A stretch of DNA of 64,000 nucleotides from Phoronis australis. Its lineage: Eukaryota > Phoronida > Phoronidae. The stretch lies in assembly GCA_002633005.1 (NCBI GenBank), contig NMRA01000156.1:1-64000 (forward strand), written 5' to 3'. The position numbers were made by a program, and so were the translations under genes. The notes under the pieces are model-generated. The model was given only the letters and a program-made list of their open reading frames with translations. It was not told the origin of the DNA and did not search any database. This document shows, one piece after another, positions 25,515 through 37,486 of the stretch; position 1 is the stretch's first letter, and each line of letters begins with the position of its first letter.

Positions 25515-28500
25515 CCTCGTTATTATAATTATCCTGTCATCATTATAATATTTATAGTCACATAATATTGAAAGTATTTACATTAAGTTAATGGAATACT
25601 ATAATTTGTCTCTATGATACAAGACATGTAACAGCATATGAAAAGAGGGTACTTCGAGGGCTGATTTAATAGCGACAGTTACAGTGTACTGAATTGAGTT
25701 TAAACTCAGCAACTCTCGCAAACACAAATTCACGGTGGCTTGTTTTCTCAATAAACATCAGAAATAAAATTATAAAAGGCTACATCGAACGGCAACACAC
25801 GTGAATTTGGATGCTTCGAGCAGCATTATGTCGTAGTTACGATTTTGTACCCACTATGATTTTCTTTCAAACAAATGACCATAGGCTCCACAGTTTGCAC
25901 ATAAAAACACTGAACGAATTGCCCTGATATTAACAAACTTGGATTTCCCAGGTTTCTCAGCCGGACAACTTCGTGGAATGGACCGACGGACACAGTCGAC
26001 ATGTCTTTTCGGAAGAGTCCGAGGAGGCTCGACGGCACACGAGCGGATGGGCGATGAGAAATACGAACAACCACAACGTCAGCATTCTCAAGAAGTCGTG
26101 TCTCGGCGTTCTCGTCTGCTCACAAAGATGCAAACTCGACAACGGTGATGAGGTACACCTCAGGCCGGCTATCTGTGACAAGGCAAGACGAAAACAACTT
26201 GGTAAGTTAACTCAAAATAAAACTTCAGGATCTCATTTAGCAAATCGTGCACCAGGACTAGGTATACCACAGGGCGCATAGGCAGATTTGGGGGGGGGGG
26301 TAGCAGGGGCCCGACCCCGAATGAAAAAAGCGGTCACGTTTTTATGGATTTCGTGGACATTTTTTCTTGGAAATGGCGCTTACCCTCTTTTACGACAACC
26401 TACTTTACCCTCAGTTGACTGAGGTGAACATTCCAAGGACCTAATTACTTGTAGTGTTGTAATTTCAGGACGTTGTCACACAACCGGTTTAAACAGGCCA
26501 GTCGTAAGGTTTGGTGTTAGTCTCCATTTAGAATATGAGCAAAAAACGCGAAATCAATACATTTTAGTGAAACTGGCCCAGACAATGGTCCACAGGAAAA
26601 ACTCTGGGGTTCGGACACCTGCTCTGCGCCTTCTTATCTCTGGGATATGAAACAAACGTGTGTCCGCACACTGTCAGGCCCCTCTCATCATGATCCTTGA
26701 TTTAATTACTTTTGAAACTGATTTTGTGAGGCATTTGCCATTTGTCTTCAGAGCCTACAGCCCAACGTACAGTAGTTACATACAGAGAAATGGGCGTAGA
26801 ATCATGGTCACGTCCAAGAGTTTAGAAGTTTGTGTTAAAACGTCGTGAATTGACTATCAGTGAAACGGGAACCTGGCGTACGTTCATTAACGCTAGCACC
26901 TTACGCTAGGACCTAGCTAAAATCTAGGCAAAGCCACGTGCTCTCATTTGAAATACACAGCAATTTCTCACCGAATCTCGTGAAGTCTTGCTTTTTAGCG
27001 AGGTCCTAACGTTACTGAACGGGAGTCTGGATCCGGTTGCATAGTTGGATGCCACAATGACGTCCGTCGCATGATCAACAATCACGTTTGTTAATGTTGA
27101 ACACCGCACATGGCGTCGTGGAACAAGCAAAAGTTGTGCAGCGGATAAGTGTTGACGTTTTAATACAAACCAGTCCCGAATCCGAGACCAAGAGTCACAG
27201 GTTGACCTGGATTAAACTACAACCAAGAACAAAATCTTCAGAAAAAAATGACTGTTTTCTTATTGATGAAACAGCAATACCGCACGCGCCAAATTGAAAG
27301 AGGAAAACATTTCCATGCTTTGCAGTTTGAGATTAGTTGGATTCTTGGAGATAAATACTCATGAAACTTCAGAGCGGAAGACAGAACATGTTAAATTTGT
27401 TCCGAAAATGAATGGCTATCACTTCATAATCGAATTTGAATTATAAAATAGATGTATGCGCGTGTTAGACAATACTTGTATTATAAACTAGGTGTATGCG
27501 CGTGTTAGTCAATCATCAAAGCTCGTGAATCAGCTACGTTTTGACATTGAAAGTCAAATTATACGTTTCAATGTCCCATCTGTGCTCTATCTTGGCGCGC
27601 TTTGTGTCGCACGCATTTCCCAACTCCACGTTACGCAACACGGCACGCAAGTCAAATTCATAAAGACAAAAGGTTTCATCGAAGCACAATTTAATACTTT
27701 CGGCGCGTGTTTCTTATCGTCTGCCACGTGTGGTCACAATACATACAATGCGAGAGTGCCCCCACTGATTGCGGGTGTAACGCTCACACCTTACCGTCGA
27801 ATATGCCATTTGTGTTCTAAGAAACATTAAAAAGACCTTTGTCATGTGTAAAATAAGGAAAACGATTTTCGCCACACCACCTGTAAACTCGTAAGCGAGA
27901 TTTCGTACTGAATAGTGAAGTTTCACAGTTTTATTCGTTCAATGAGCTATACCAGGAGCTCATTGATTCGTTCGAGTCTTCGAATGAAATTTTAGCATGA
28001 CGGTCCTGTAAACGTCGAGCGTCGAAGTCATCATACGGCTGAATTGCCAAGCAGAGGGTATTACGTAACAAAACTTTAATCCTCGAAATACAATTTGTCA
28101 CGCTATTGCCACGGGTACAATCGTCAAGTCCGTTTGCACCTGCAGAGGTTTCGCGATAATGCGTTTGGCAAACGAAGAGAACAAATCATTTAGTTTGAGG
28201 CGACGACTCCTGTTTAATTATAAAGGGTATCGTTAAACTTAATGATTGGAACGTCGGTTTCAACTGAAAGACGAGCGGAATTCAAATGAAGATTGGAACA
28301 ATTAGACTAGTCTTTCATAGAATTTTAATTTTGGCATAAAGAATCGATTACATGAGTCTTAATGAGCATAACCTGCTTCTGGCATCAAACTAATGGCTTT
28401 GGTGGTGAAAAGAATTATCGCGAGTTTAAGATTTCATCGCCTTTGAGAACGATGCGCAATTATGAATGAAGCATTCTGTTGGCTATCATGTACAGTCTTC

Positions 28501-30163
28501 TGTCTTGTTATAGGCAAACCCTGTCCTAACACGAAATGTACTGGCGTGCTTGAACTCCAGTCGTGTCGCGGACATTGCGGCTACCCTGTCACCCATTTCT
28601 GGCGTCACCACAACGGCCTGGTCTACTTCCAAGCCAAAGGCGTCCACGACCACGGCAAGCCGGAACTGAAGGCATCCGCTGAGGCGAGAAGACACATCTT
28701 CGCCGCTAAAGAGCCTCGACACCATCACTCTCTCTCCTCGCTGGACAGATACCGCGCCCAGAGGAAAAGACCGTTCTGGGGAGCTCCGACGCTTAATAAC
28801 AAAGTGGCTAGATTAGGTAAGCATTTTGTTGTATTTGTTCATGTTTTCGTTAAATGATCTTGAATCGTATTTCGTATTACATTGCAACAAAATTTACAGT
28901 TGTAAGTTGTGGAGCGACTGTAACTTAATTACCTTTTTTACAGATAACGCATCCTCTCACGTTTGTTCCTGTCCACCATTCGAATGTCTGTGCGGACACG
29001 GTTACCAGCAAGCCGGCGGTCTGGGAGCCGCTTACAACACGTATTCCACCTACATGCAAGTCCAGCCTCAAGCAATTGACGCAAAGTCTTACCTTGACCC
29101 ACTCAATCTGTCTCTCACAAGTCCTCGCGTGCCCGCGTCCGGCTCCATATTTCCAGTGCACCACGACAACATTGGATTCGATTCTACCGCGCACGGCTTG
29201 TTCAACAGTGCGCGCTACGAAAGTCTTCTGTCCGTGATGCCAAGTACCAGCTACGCTACGTCTTATGACAGACTACAGACCCTCGACACAAGATATAAGC
29301 AGGAGAGCCAACCAGTTGTCGACGATCCTCTTAGTCTTGTTGGTGGAGATTGTCTGTACTCGCCGGAAATGTTTAAAACTACTTCGGTATTCGACACAAC
29401 TCCTGTCACCGATCAGGGAATACACTACCCCATTGCCACTAGCGCCTCTTACGGCCATAGAGATCAGTTTTCGCCAGCAGTCATGGCAAAATCTACCAGA
29501 TCTCATGCGGATAATTCCGCTCCAAAATTAAACGGACAATCTTTGGATGATTTTGAGATTACAGATCCTAGTGACATTTTGTTTTTGGACCAACCAATTA
29601 AAAAGGAGCAAACGAGTCCCAACTTTTCAAGTGCATCATCTGCTTCGTCTTCAAAAATCGCTGACAGCGGTTATGGTAGTCCCTCTGGACTTCCCGCCAT
29701 TTCGACATTTCTAAGTCCCGGCAAAAAGAACGCACAAGAGAAAATGGCAGACGACGGAAATGCACAACAGGAGTTGAACAAGGACAACATGTCGCCGCTT
29801 GCATCCCCTGTCTCTTTGACGGAACTAAAACCTGTCCGAATGAGTAAATCAAACACGACACCAGAAAGTAGCGACTCGTACGCCAACGGAATTCCCACTA
29901 CCAGCACATGCAGCGATGACGTGGCTTACCCCACCAATCTAGCCACAAGCTCAGCGGCGAAGACCAAGAGCGCGTTTCAGCCCTACACAGAGACATCGCT
30001 TCAAAAAGACATTCCTAACGCAAAACACGTACCTCTTTACAATGGATTTTATAACAATAATAACGCGGAGTATTATCAGTATCCCTCCACGACGGCAGCA
30101 AATGGCCAAACGACTAACTCGCGTAACCCGCACAGTATCAACATAACGTTGATGTATAACTAG
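23493..30163 (+). CDS. gcm: Glial cells missing (GCM) transcription factor, complete five-exon gene
   Basis: Predicted join: 23493-23550, 24290-24420, 25952-26201, 28514-28816, 28944-30163 (1,962 nt, 653 residues, TAG stop). All introns are GT-AG and all phases fit. GCM proteins are zinc-containing DNA-binding factors acting in the nucleus; known roles include glia and blood cells in flies, pigment cells in sea urchins, and placenta and parathyroid in vertebrates. The GCM domain runs from about residue 52 ([11 protein letters not shown]) to about 205. It includes [12 protein letters not shown] (94-105), ILKKSCLGV (108-116), RPAICDKAR (134-142), the cysteine cluster C150/C155/C164/C168 and HDH (191-193). 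After the domain comes [10 protein letters not shown], then a serine/threonine-rich tail of about 390 residues, probably the activation and degradation region. Family assignment is very strong. The exact N-terminus is inferred. Confidence 0.94.
23654..23661 (+). promoter_or_regulatory. GCM-binding site in gcm intron 1
   Basis: ATGCGGGT is the classical optimal GCM octamer. It lies 104 bp after the exon 1 donor, consistent with autoregulation as reported for fly and sea urchin gcm. Occupancy here is inference. Confidence 0.5.
24290..24420 (+). CDS. gcm: gcm coding exon 2, start of GCM domain
   Basis: The acceptor is TTTTTCAG at 24282-24289 and the donor a consensus GTGAGT at 24421. It encodes residues 21-63 and ends with the conserved opening of the GCM domain, [10 protein letters not shown]. 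It also holds an in-frame ATG at 24322, the fallback start if exon 1 is non-coding. It ends in phase 0, matching exon 3. Confidence 0.93.
24421..25951 (+). other. gcm intron 2
   Basis: A 1,531-nt phase-0 intron. It holds a degraded G-rich repeat at about 24488-24602 (caagggggcc... aaatccgcctgtg) resembling the hAT-like ends seen elsewhere, then an ATT-type microsatellite. No coding sequence is visible. Confidence 0.85.
25392..25555 (+). repeat. (ATT)n microsatellite
   Basis: Imperfect ATT/ACT trinucleotide repeat within gcm intron 2, purest from about 25470 to 25515. It opens long low-complexity frames (runs of Tyr, Ile or Leu) that are not genes. Confidence 0.95.
25952..26201 (+). CDS. gcm: gcm coding exon 3, core of GCM domain
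   Basis: The acceptor is TTTCCCAG before 25952 and the donor G|GTAAGT at 26202. It encodes residues 64-146 plus the first base of Gly147. It contains [31 protein letters not shown] and [13 protein letters not shown], the DNA-contacting and zinc-binding core. Cys113, Cys119, Cys123 and Cys138 are candidate zinc ligands by family position. Confidence 0.97.
26202..28513 (+). other. gcm intron 3
   Basis: A 2,312-nt phase-1 intron. It contains a poly-G stretch at 26291-26300 within an hAT-like relic, a copy of the foldback family at about 26950-27045, and a 40-bp tandem duplication at 27440-27514. No exon-like sequence is seen. Confidence 0.85.
27440..27514 (+). repeat. 40-bp direct tandem duplication
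   Basis: Two units starting at 27440 and 27480, each carrying attataaa and tgtatgcgcgtgttag. They differ at a few bases. Confidence 0.8.
28514..28816 (+). CDS. gcm: gcm coding exon 4, end of GCM domain
   Basis: The acceptor is TGTTATAG before 28514 and the donor G|GTAAGC at 28817. It completes Gly147 and encodes residues 148-247. It contains [28 protein letters not shown], the HDH zinc motif and EARRH. The usual HDHPRPE/HDHPKPE stretch reads HDHGKPE here. The downstream part (KEPRHHH to KVARL) is basic and less conserved. Confidence 0.97.
28944..30163 (+). CDS. gcm: gcm coding exon 5, C-terminal regulatory region and stop
   Basis: The acceptor is TTTTTACAG before 28944, after a 127-nt intron. 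It encodes residues 248-653. It begins [17 protein letters not shown], a cysteine motif seen just after the domain in invertebrate GCM proteins. The rest is low in structure and rich in Ser, Thr, Pro and Tyr. It includes an acidic patch ([16 protein letters not shown]), a phospho-dependent sumoylation motif at 466-473 (IKKEQTSP) and a serine cluster at about 475-490. The stop is TAG at 30161-30163. Confidence 0.95.
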
Positions 30164-30224
30164 AACTTAATACGTGAGGGACGGGGTTGATGTTCATTTG
30201 TATACTGACGTTTGGTTATTCTTT

Positions 30225-30230
30225 ATTAAA
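30225..30230 (+). terminator. Candidate gcm poly(A) signals
   Basis: ATTAAA lies 62 bases after the gcm stop. Canonical AATAAA occurs at 31033-31038 and 31172-31177, so the 3' UTR may be about 0.1 kb or about 0.9-1 kb. The true site cannot be told from sequence alone. Confidence 0.35.
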
Positions 30231-33109
30231 ATGTAACTTCGAAATTCTTGGTTTTAGTAAATTTCTAAAGTCTCACCGATATTTCCAAGCTGACGCATTA
30301 ACGATTACGCTTTATTTGAGTTGGGTAAATTTGACATGACCTAAATTCTCGCTGTATGTTGCTCTAACTTGCTGCAATTTATTCATTCTGTTGTTAAATT
30401 CGAATAATTATTTTCTGTTTTGCCGGTGAATGTTACCATCGCATTGATATAAACATTTGTGCCGCTTGTGATCTGTTGAATGGCTACTCCTTTTCGTTTT
30501 CTCTCAGTTTTTCTGTCCTGGTTAAGGAACATTGAAAATGTATGATGCGTATACACTTGTTAGCTATTGTACTATTTATAATAATTTATTATTGATAATG
30601 AAAGTAGAATACTTGATATTATTCTATTGTTTGTATTTATAAAACTATCAGGAAACGGAGCATCTGAGTGAGTACAACAATGACTGTTAGCCAGGCAATG
30701 CTGTTTTATAGTTTTTAAGCTTTAAAGCCATATTGGGCGCTACTTCGTTCAAAGTAAGATGAGAAAACACCCATGAGCTCCATCCCGACCACAGTACTAC
30801 CATAGAGAGCAAGAATTGTTAACTTGTCTGACAGTACTATTCTATACTTTTGTGAAGCGACGCAAAATCAAATCAAAGCAATCGACCCCGCCATTGTGGG
30901 AATTGGGATGTCCCAGGGCAATGGTCATTTTACCGAAGTAGCACTCAATATACCTTCTAAAGTCTGAGTTTCGAAGCCACTTGTAAGCATCGTCTCAATT
31001 GTTACTCTACGAGAACTTAACCCAGACAAGGCAATAAAATGTGTTACGTGTAATGGCATATTTTGAAACACTCCGTATTGTTTATTTGTAAGTTTTGTTA
31101 ATGGGTTTTGGCTATTTAAGATATTACTATTTTTGTTCTCTTGAAAAAAACTAAAAATCTTTCAAGATGAAAATAAAAATTTACCAATGAATAGTTTTGA
31201 GTTCATCTTTTTCAAAACTCCACCATTGGGTGTTAAACAGTCTTTACTGAACTCAACAGCTTAGATCCGGCTTTGGAAAATTGACAAACAAGACATGTCC
31301 ATCTTTATAAATTGTTTTCTCCGTGAATGCTTTCCGGCTTAGGGCTACGATTAAACATGAAAAAGCAATTCATGCATGGAAGTTCCTGGTTAATCCAGCA
31401 TGTGATACTGCACTTGCGGTACTTTGAAAAGAATTTTCAACCTTTTTGGTCGATTTTTAGAATATCACCAAACCGGATATGTGACGCTGTGAGCGATTCA
31501 CACAATGCAAACATTACCTATTGGTTTTCGCATAATTGTCAAATAACATTCTGATATGTATCTAAGCTGTAACTGAAAATCGGCGGAGACATCTCGGTCA
31601 TTGAGTACAGACATCGGCAAAATGATAACGAAAAACGAGAGCACATAGGGCTGAGTTCCACAGACCCAAGACAATAGTGAGGAAAGCTGGTGCGATCACG
31701 TATTTCCCTTGTAGTGCATGGCGATGTCTCGCGAACACATGCGTGACATTGCTTTTCGGTAGGTTCTCGAGTACACGGAATGCTCACATTTTTACAGTTT
31801 GCACACTGCAGCACACTTCCGGTTCCTGGACCTATTTTTATTGATTTCATTTATATGGAAATTGACTAATTTAAAAAAGATACAAATATCTTTTCCGTCA
31901 GTAGAATGTATCAAATTGACTAAAAACGTCAGTGTTTTTTGTTTCGACTAACAGTCCAAATGGATCTCAATAATTTGTTCTTTATGCCGGTGCCGTTACG
32001 TGCTCTCCCTGCTGAGGACAGTTCTGGCATTTAAATTTAATTGACAAATTCAGCATTTTAATGAGTTATCAATAGGTTCGTACTATTAGTAAAGAACTCT
32101 TAAAAACTCATAACACTCATATCAAGATAACGTACTGCACCTAACCAATTACGTAGCTACCAATGTATCGGCTGTCACTATTTCGTCGTGACTCTAACAA
32201 ACGACAGTGCTTGACGACACCAGCATAATTTACACCAACGAGTCACATTGTTCAATACAGACAGAGATCGTGTAAAAAAAGATGTGTACAACTACGTAAA
32301 TAGATTCAATGTCGCAGGCATATTCTTTACAATGTGCCGTAATTCAATAGAAGCCATGGCTCCGTTTCATGAGACGCGAAACAAATTACTGAGTAGCGTT
32401 GAAAGGTTCAAGTAAAAAAATTGTCTGACGCTCTCCCATCGCTATTATCGAATAACGTTTTTGCAGTATTGTATTTGTTCGTTGATCACAGTTTAGAAAT
32501 AATTTATGTTAATTAGCTAAATAATTAGCCATTGTGGGTTTTCAGAGACTTTGTACCATACAGAAATCAGAATAAATTATTTTTCGGAATACTCGTGTGT
32601 GACGAAGTCTGAAGTCGCATTTCATGTAATAGACCCCAGTGCCCGATCGCATGAAACAGCCCATTGGTACTCAACTAAGTTCCTTAAATCTTCCACGCAT
32701 TTGTGTTTATCACCCTACTGTAGAAACTGTGGAGAGTGTTCAATTTTGGGGGTATTCTCCCCAGACAGCCGAACCGACAAGGATATCACAGAACGTTTAG
32801 GGGAAGAAAGAGTCACTTTTGTAATGTACGTGGAAGTCTAAGTAAATCTTAGAGAAGGTCTATCATTCTAGAGTGAAATAAGCTTAAATGCTTGGTTCCG
32901 ATCCCGGGGCTCCGAATAGACCACTTGCGAGGTTCCCAGCGGAGCAGGGAAAATGGTGCAAAATCGCTATCTTGTTTCTGTGTGTCCCTAGATATGGACC
33001 AAAAATACCGTTTGTGTTTTTTCTGTGTGTCCCTAATTGAAGATGAATACCATTTCATGTGTTTGTAAAAAGTACTGTTCTCTGAGAACTGCATTTATAC
33101 CTGAGTGGT
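30231..33109. other. gcm 3' flank, no further gene seen
   Basis: Contains the likely gcm 3' UTR and an R5-related block near 31708-31770. A 96-codon frame at 32551-32841 has no recognisable domain. Confidence 0.5.
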
Positions 33110-33875
33110 GCTGGCGTGAACCAAATAAACATAAATTTGTAAAGTTAATGAAAATGTGGGAGCCTATTAATCTAATGAAATTTGTATTTCACGCCACTGC
33201 CCTCAGGGAAAAGCTGCTCAGCGTTATTCTGTAAATATTATGTAACATGTGGGCCAAGGCCTTAAACGATGAAAATAAATAAACTTATACAATATCAGAA
33301 AGAAATAATGGTTATCTCCAGTGGCGGATCTAGGATATCACAAGGGGGCCCAACATTTTGTCTGTAAACATTTGCTCCAAGCACGATTGTAGATGCGCAT
33401 AGCACCGAATGGGGGGCCCCATCCCGCCCAGGAAATTTTCTGTTTTTTCTTCTAAAATCAAGCATTTTCCTTGATTCCCGAAGTATTNGCTGGCGTGAAC
33501 CAAATAAACATAAATTTGTAAAGTTAATGAAAATGTGGGAGCCTATTGCTCAGATTAATCTAATGAAATTTGTATTTCACGCCACTGCCCTCAGGGAAAA
33601 GCTGCTCAGCGTTATTCTGTAAATATTATGTAACATGTGGGCCAAGGCCTTAAACGATGAAAATAAATAAACTTATACAATATCAGAAAGAAATAACGGT
33701 TATCTCCAGTGGCGGATCTAGGATATCACAAGGGGGCCCAACATTTTGTCTGTAAACATTTGCTCCAAGCACGATTGTAGATGCGCATAGCACCGAATGG
33801 GGGCCCCCATCCCGCCCAGGAAATTTTCTGTTTTTTCTTCTAAAATCAAGCATTTTCCTTGATTCCCGAAGTATT
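33110..33875 (+). repeat. Tandem near-identical 378/387-bp duplication joined by an N
   Basis: 33110-33487 and 33489-33875 start gctggcgtgaaccaaataaa and end cccgaagtatt. They differ mainly by a 9-base insertion (gctcagatt) in the second. The single N at 33488 sits exactly at the junction. Confidence 0.93.
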
Positions 33876-34241
33876 ATCCAAGAAAAAAGGCAACAAAATG
33901 AAGAAGAAAGTGTCAACCAGGAAAAACTGCAAGTAGCACGGACACGAACTCACGACCTAGCTGATAACGTGCGCGGTCGCCTGAGATATCGCGGGAGAGC
34001 CTATACTTACCATAGTTCCGTTACGATTGAGCCGTGTTCCGAATTTGACACTTGAAATTGGATCTGAGCTCCCCCCAAACACTAAAACTGCACACATTTA
34101 AATCTTGTTTCATCCGTATAATTTTAATTACCTGGGTAAATTAATAAACTCAACATTTCCATACGCTCTTGCTGTTTTATTTTTTTTTGCGGCAGCAAGG
34201 GGGGGGGCTGGGCCCCCTGCCCCCTGAATCCGCCTATGATT
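33713..34241 (+). mobile_element. hAT-like non-autonomous element, about 530 bp
   Basis: The left end CAGTGGCGGATCTAGG... AAGGGGGCCC and the right end GGGCCCCCTG... AATCCGCCTATG are imperfect inverted repeats. No transposase frame or clear target duplication. A truncated left end also lies at about 33320 inside the first duplicated unit. Confidence 0.55.
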
Positions 34242-34589
34242 TCTTCCTGATAATATGGATAACCAGGGAAGGAGGACAAAAATCCGCCTTGTTTATTTAC
34301 CGCGATATCAAACTAGCTAAACACAGAGATATCAAACTGTTGAAAACACGTCTAATGAAAGTTGACAAATCTGTCATAAACCAGCCTTCCGATAAATAAT
34401 AACTTTTGATTTTGATCATTTGCCACCACAAAACTTATCTCCACTTGAAAAGAGATGGTATAGGCACAGTTCGTTATTGTTTGAGTCCATGTTCAACAGA
34501 TTGGCTTGGCTTGTTACGGTGGGTCATTTTGTGCGACGAGGTTAGTTTCAAGCCTCAGTGAACTCTTAGATCTTTCCAAGCCCGGAAAT

Positions 34590-35112
34590 CATTACGTAGG
34601 ATCCTCGAAAAATGGCCGACTTTGGCAAACTGTGGAACACCATATCTTAGAAATAGCTGGTCAGATTCATATGACACTCAGACACCATACCTTATGGACT
34701 GTTCTCCGAAACGCTGTTAGGATTTTTTAAATTTTTTTACCTGTCAAAAAATAGGACTTTCGTAATTTATGAAAGAAATCAAAAAGAGGCATCAAACGAA
34801 GCGAAATGATAATTACGAAAGCTGTAACAGCGTTTTTCAGACTTCATCTTGTACATTCATATCTTGAACATTCATATCTTGTGCATTCATATCGAAAAAT
34901 TTGAGTAATACGTTATTGATACCGTTGTTTTGCTGTGGGTGTGAATTTCCTTTTGTTAAATTTTACTAAAAAGACATGGTCACGTGATTCAATTAATAGC
35001 AGATTGGTATAAAGTCAATAAACAATTTCTACAGGCTTTCTACTTTCAGAAAATATGTACTTTTACTGAGCTAGTGTCTATAGATATTTGGCTGAATAGA
35101 CCGATAAAGTGA
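34590..35112 (+). repeat. Dispersed repeat R1, copy a
   Basis: About 500 bp beginning acgtaggatcc and carrying the family block taggactttcgtaatttatg, then ttcatcttgtacattcatat and ttattgatacc. A 17-bp sub-repeat (ttcatatcttg-type) is present three times near 34857-34892. Confidence 0.8.
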
Positions 35113-36950
35113 TAAGGTTGCGAATGAAGCCAAGGTCAGAGGTCAATTTCATTTCGGTTAATGTGGATAGCAAAAATGAGCTTCTTTGAAGAAAGCGAGT
35201 TTTTGGCAGGTTTAATGTTAAATGGTCAGATGCCATCGGTAACGTTTACCTCTAGAAACACACCCAGCAATACAAGATAGCATTTTACGACAAAGATTGA
35301 GAATGTGAGAATACTTTTGTGTACCGCGGAGGGTAGCCTACTCCCAAGGAAGAGAAAAGGTATACGGAACGTGGCGCTTCTTGACGACCAGTTTCTCTAC
35401 GAAAGGAGACATTTTCTAACAAAATTCCTTGCGAAACGGTACACCTTCCAATTCAATTCCTTACAGAAAGGTTCACTTTAGGAGTTTGAAATTCAGCAAA
35501 AGAGTCGTTTTCCAACCACAGAAACCTTGAAAGGGGATTTTAATATTTGCTATATTTGTAAAGCTTTGGTTTCAGAAGTGTCTTCATCTTGACAGCATTG
35601 AATCTCTTCTTGCACATTTCAGGAACAATAGGGAAAGAATCGCGTTGTCTAAGAACCCCCACGAAAGCGGGTTAGGATTACACTTCCTCCAAACGGTGGT
35701 GTTACTGGAACACAATATTACGAAAGAGTGGCCTTTCACGAAAGACCCCTACAAGTCTCTGTTTTTTGAACCACTTGTTTAATATGTGGGTATCTTACTT
35801 TGCCAGCTGCGACACTGTCAAAAATATAGTCGAAAACCCACGGGTGTTGGTTGAGGTCCCTTCCTGTAGACTCTCTAAAACGGGTAGAATCATAATTTCG
35901 TATCTGCACAACCCCATCAAATGGAGTACCTCCGGATATTTATTTCAGTTTACTACGGTATTTCGGTCAAGTGGTCAACTAATTGTCAAAAAGGCGATTT
36001 CAGTTACACGTTAAAAGAAAATTAATTACAAACAGACGGAGAAAATCTGAGAATTAAACCACCGCATTCGTCACGACGAACTTGTCCGAGACGCAGCAAG
36101 TAATGTCACGTGATCCCTCTGATACGAACAAACTTCTTCGTCGTTGATTACTCACGTAACTTGTTGAATCTAATGCCCTGAAGCTAACCGCAAGTTTAGT
36201 AAAGATCGCGCATGAAATTATCACAGTGAACAAAAGCGTATCAAAAGAATTTTGATAAAACTTTGTCATAGTGAGATATATGTTGAGAGCAGATGTTTTC
36301 ACGCGAAAAATAAAAATACTGTAATTTCCAGGCCAACAAATTAAAGAATTGATATTACAAATCATACATATTCTGATGGTATCTCCTGTCTTCTCGAGTG
36401 ATCGGCGTTACACCTGTCGAAAACCGCACGTTACGATACCGCCTTCTTCGAGACAGCTAACACAACATAGCCACTGAGATGTTATCTGATATAACGTAGC
36501 TAATATTAACATTAAGTGGTACTATTTCAACAGAATTAATCGTAAATGGAAGCGATAAACGAGGATTTGATAGGCAGCTCAAATTTGTACGTGGTCTTTG
36601 GTGTAACGATTTTTTTTTTAAATGACCAACATGTCATATCGTTGATTTAAACTATACAACATATGACAAGAATACAGTATTAAACCAAAATTTTTGTAAA
36701 ACAATTTTTAAATGTTAAATGAAAGACTTGAAATGAATAGGCATAAACCCTCGTGTATTTTTAATGGAACCACATATTGCTTAAGACCACGGTAGAGGCC
36801 CTCCATACTTTAGTTAAAATTAAGATTTTGGTCGATATTATTGATACAAAATATGTATTTACATTTTGGAAGTTTGTTCGCCAATCATGTTGGGTTTGAA
36901 AGATGTTTCCGTGTGTTTCAATGCAAAACAAAGTAAAACAAAACAATAAA
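35113..36950. other. Intergenic, no gene seen
   Basis: Short frames only. Confidence 0.5.
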
Positions 36951-36980
36951 ATACAATACAATACAATACAATACAATACA
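36951..36980 (+). repeat. (ATACA)6 pentanucleotide microsatellite
   Basis: Six exact ATACA units, preceded by related A-rich sequence. Confidence 0.95.
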
Positions 36981-37409
36981 TGTTCACGATCGGATAGTTC
37001 CTCAGTGGAGTGAAGGGACATTCTCGATTTTACTGCTGAAAAAAAACGTATTTCTTGGGATGCAGTACATAGAATTCTTGGAATTATTAGCCTTTAACAA
37101 CGCTGGAAAACAAAAAAAATCATTGTGTCTTTATTATTTTATTGCAAATGGCTAAACCTCACCGTTATTAATCAGACATTCGATGAAATGGAATGTGGTG
37201 ACTTTACGCTCGAAATACTACGCTAATTATCGAATGAGAATCAACTCCGCCAGCAGATCACTAGACTGCGACCATGGAGTTCCAAATTCGATTTCTCGCC
37301 GAGGCTGACCTCAGACTGAATCACTTTTTTCGCCCACAATGTCCCTTCAAACCCAGGAACCTACAACGCACACAATACGTCTTGTTGGATGCAAAACAGT
37401 GAAATACGA

Positions 37410-37444
37410 CACACACACACACACAACACANNNNNNNNNNNNNN

Positions 37445-37483
<39 letters not shown>
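37410..37483 (+). repeat. (CA)n microsatellite with sequence gap
   Basis: CA dinucleotide run interrupted by 14 unresolved bases (37431-37444). True length is unknown. Confidence 0.97.

Positions 37484-37486
<3 letters not shown>

Noticed and set aside
25323-25565. 80-codon Leu/Tyr-rich frames
   Set aside because: Produced by the ATT microsatellite inside gcm intron 2.
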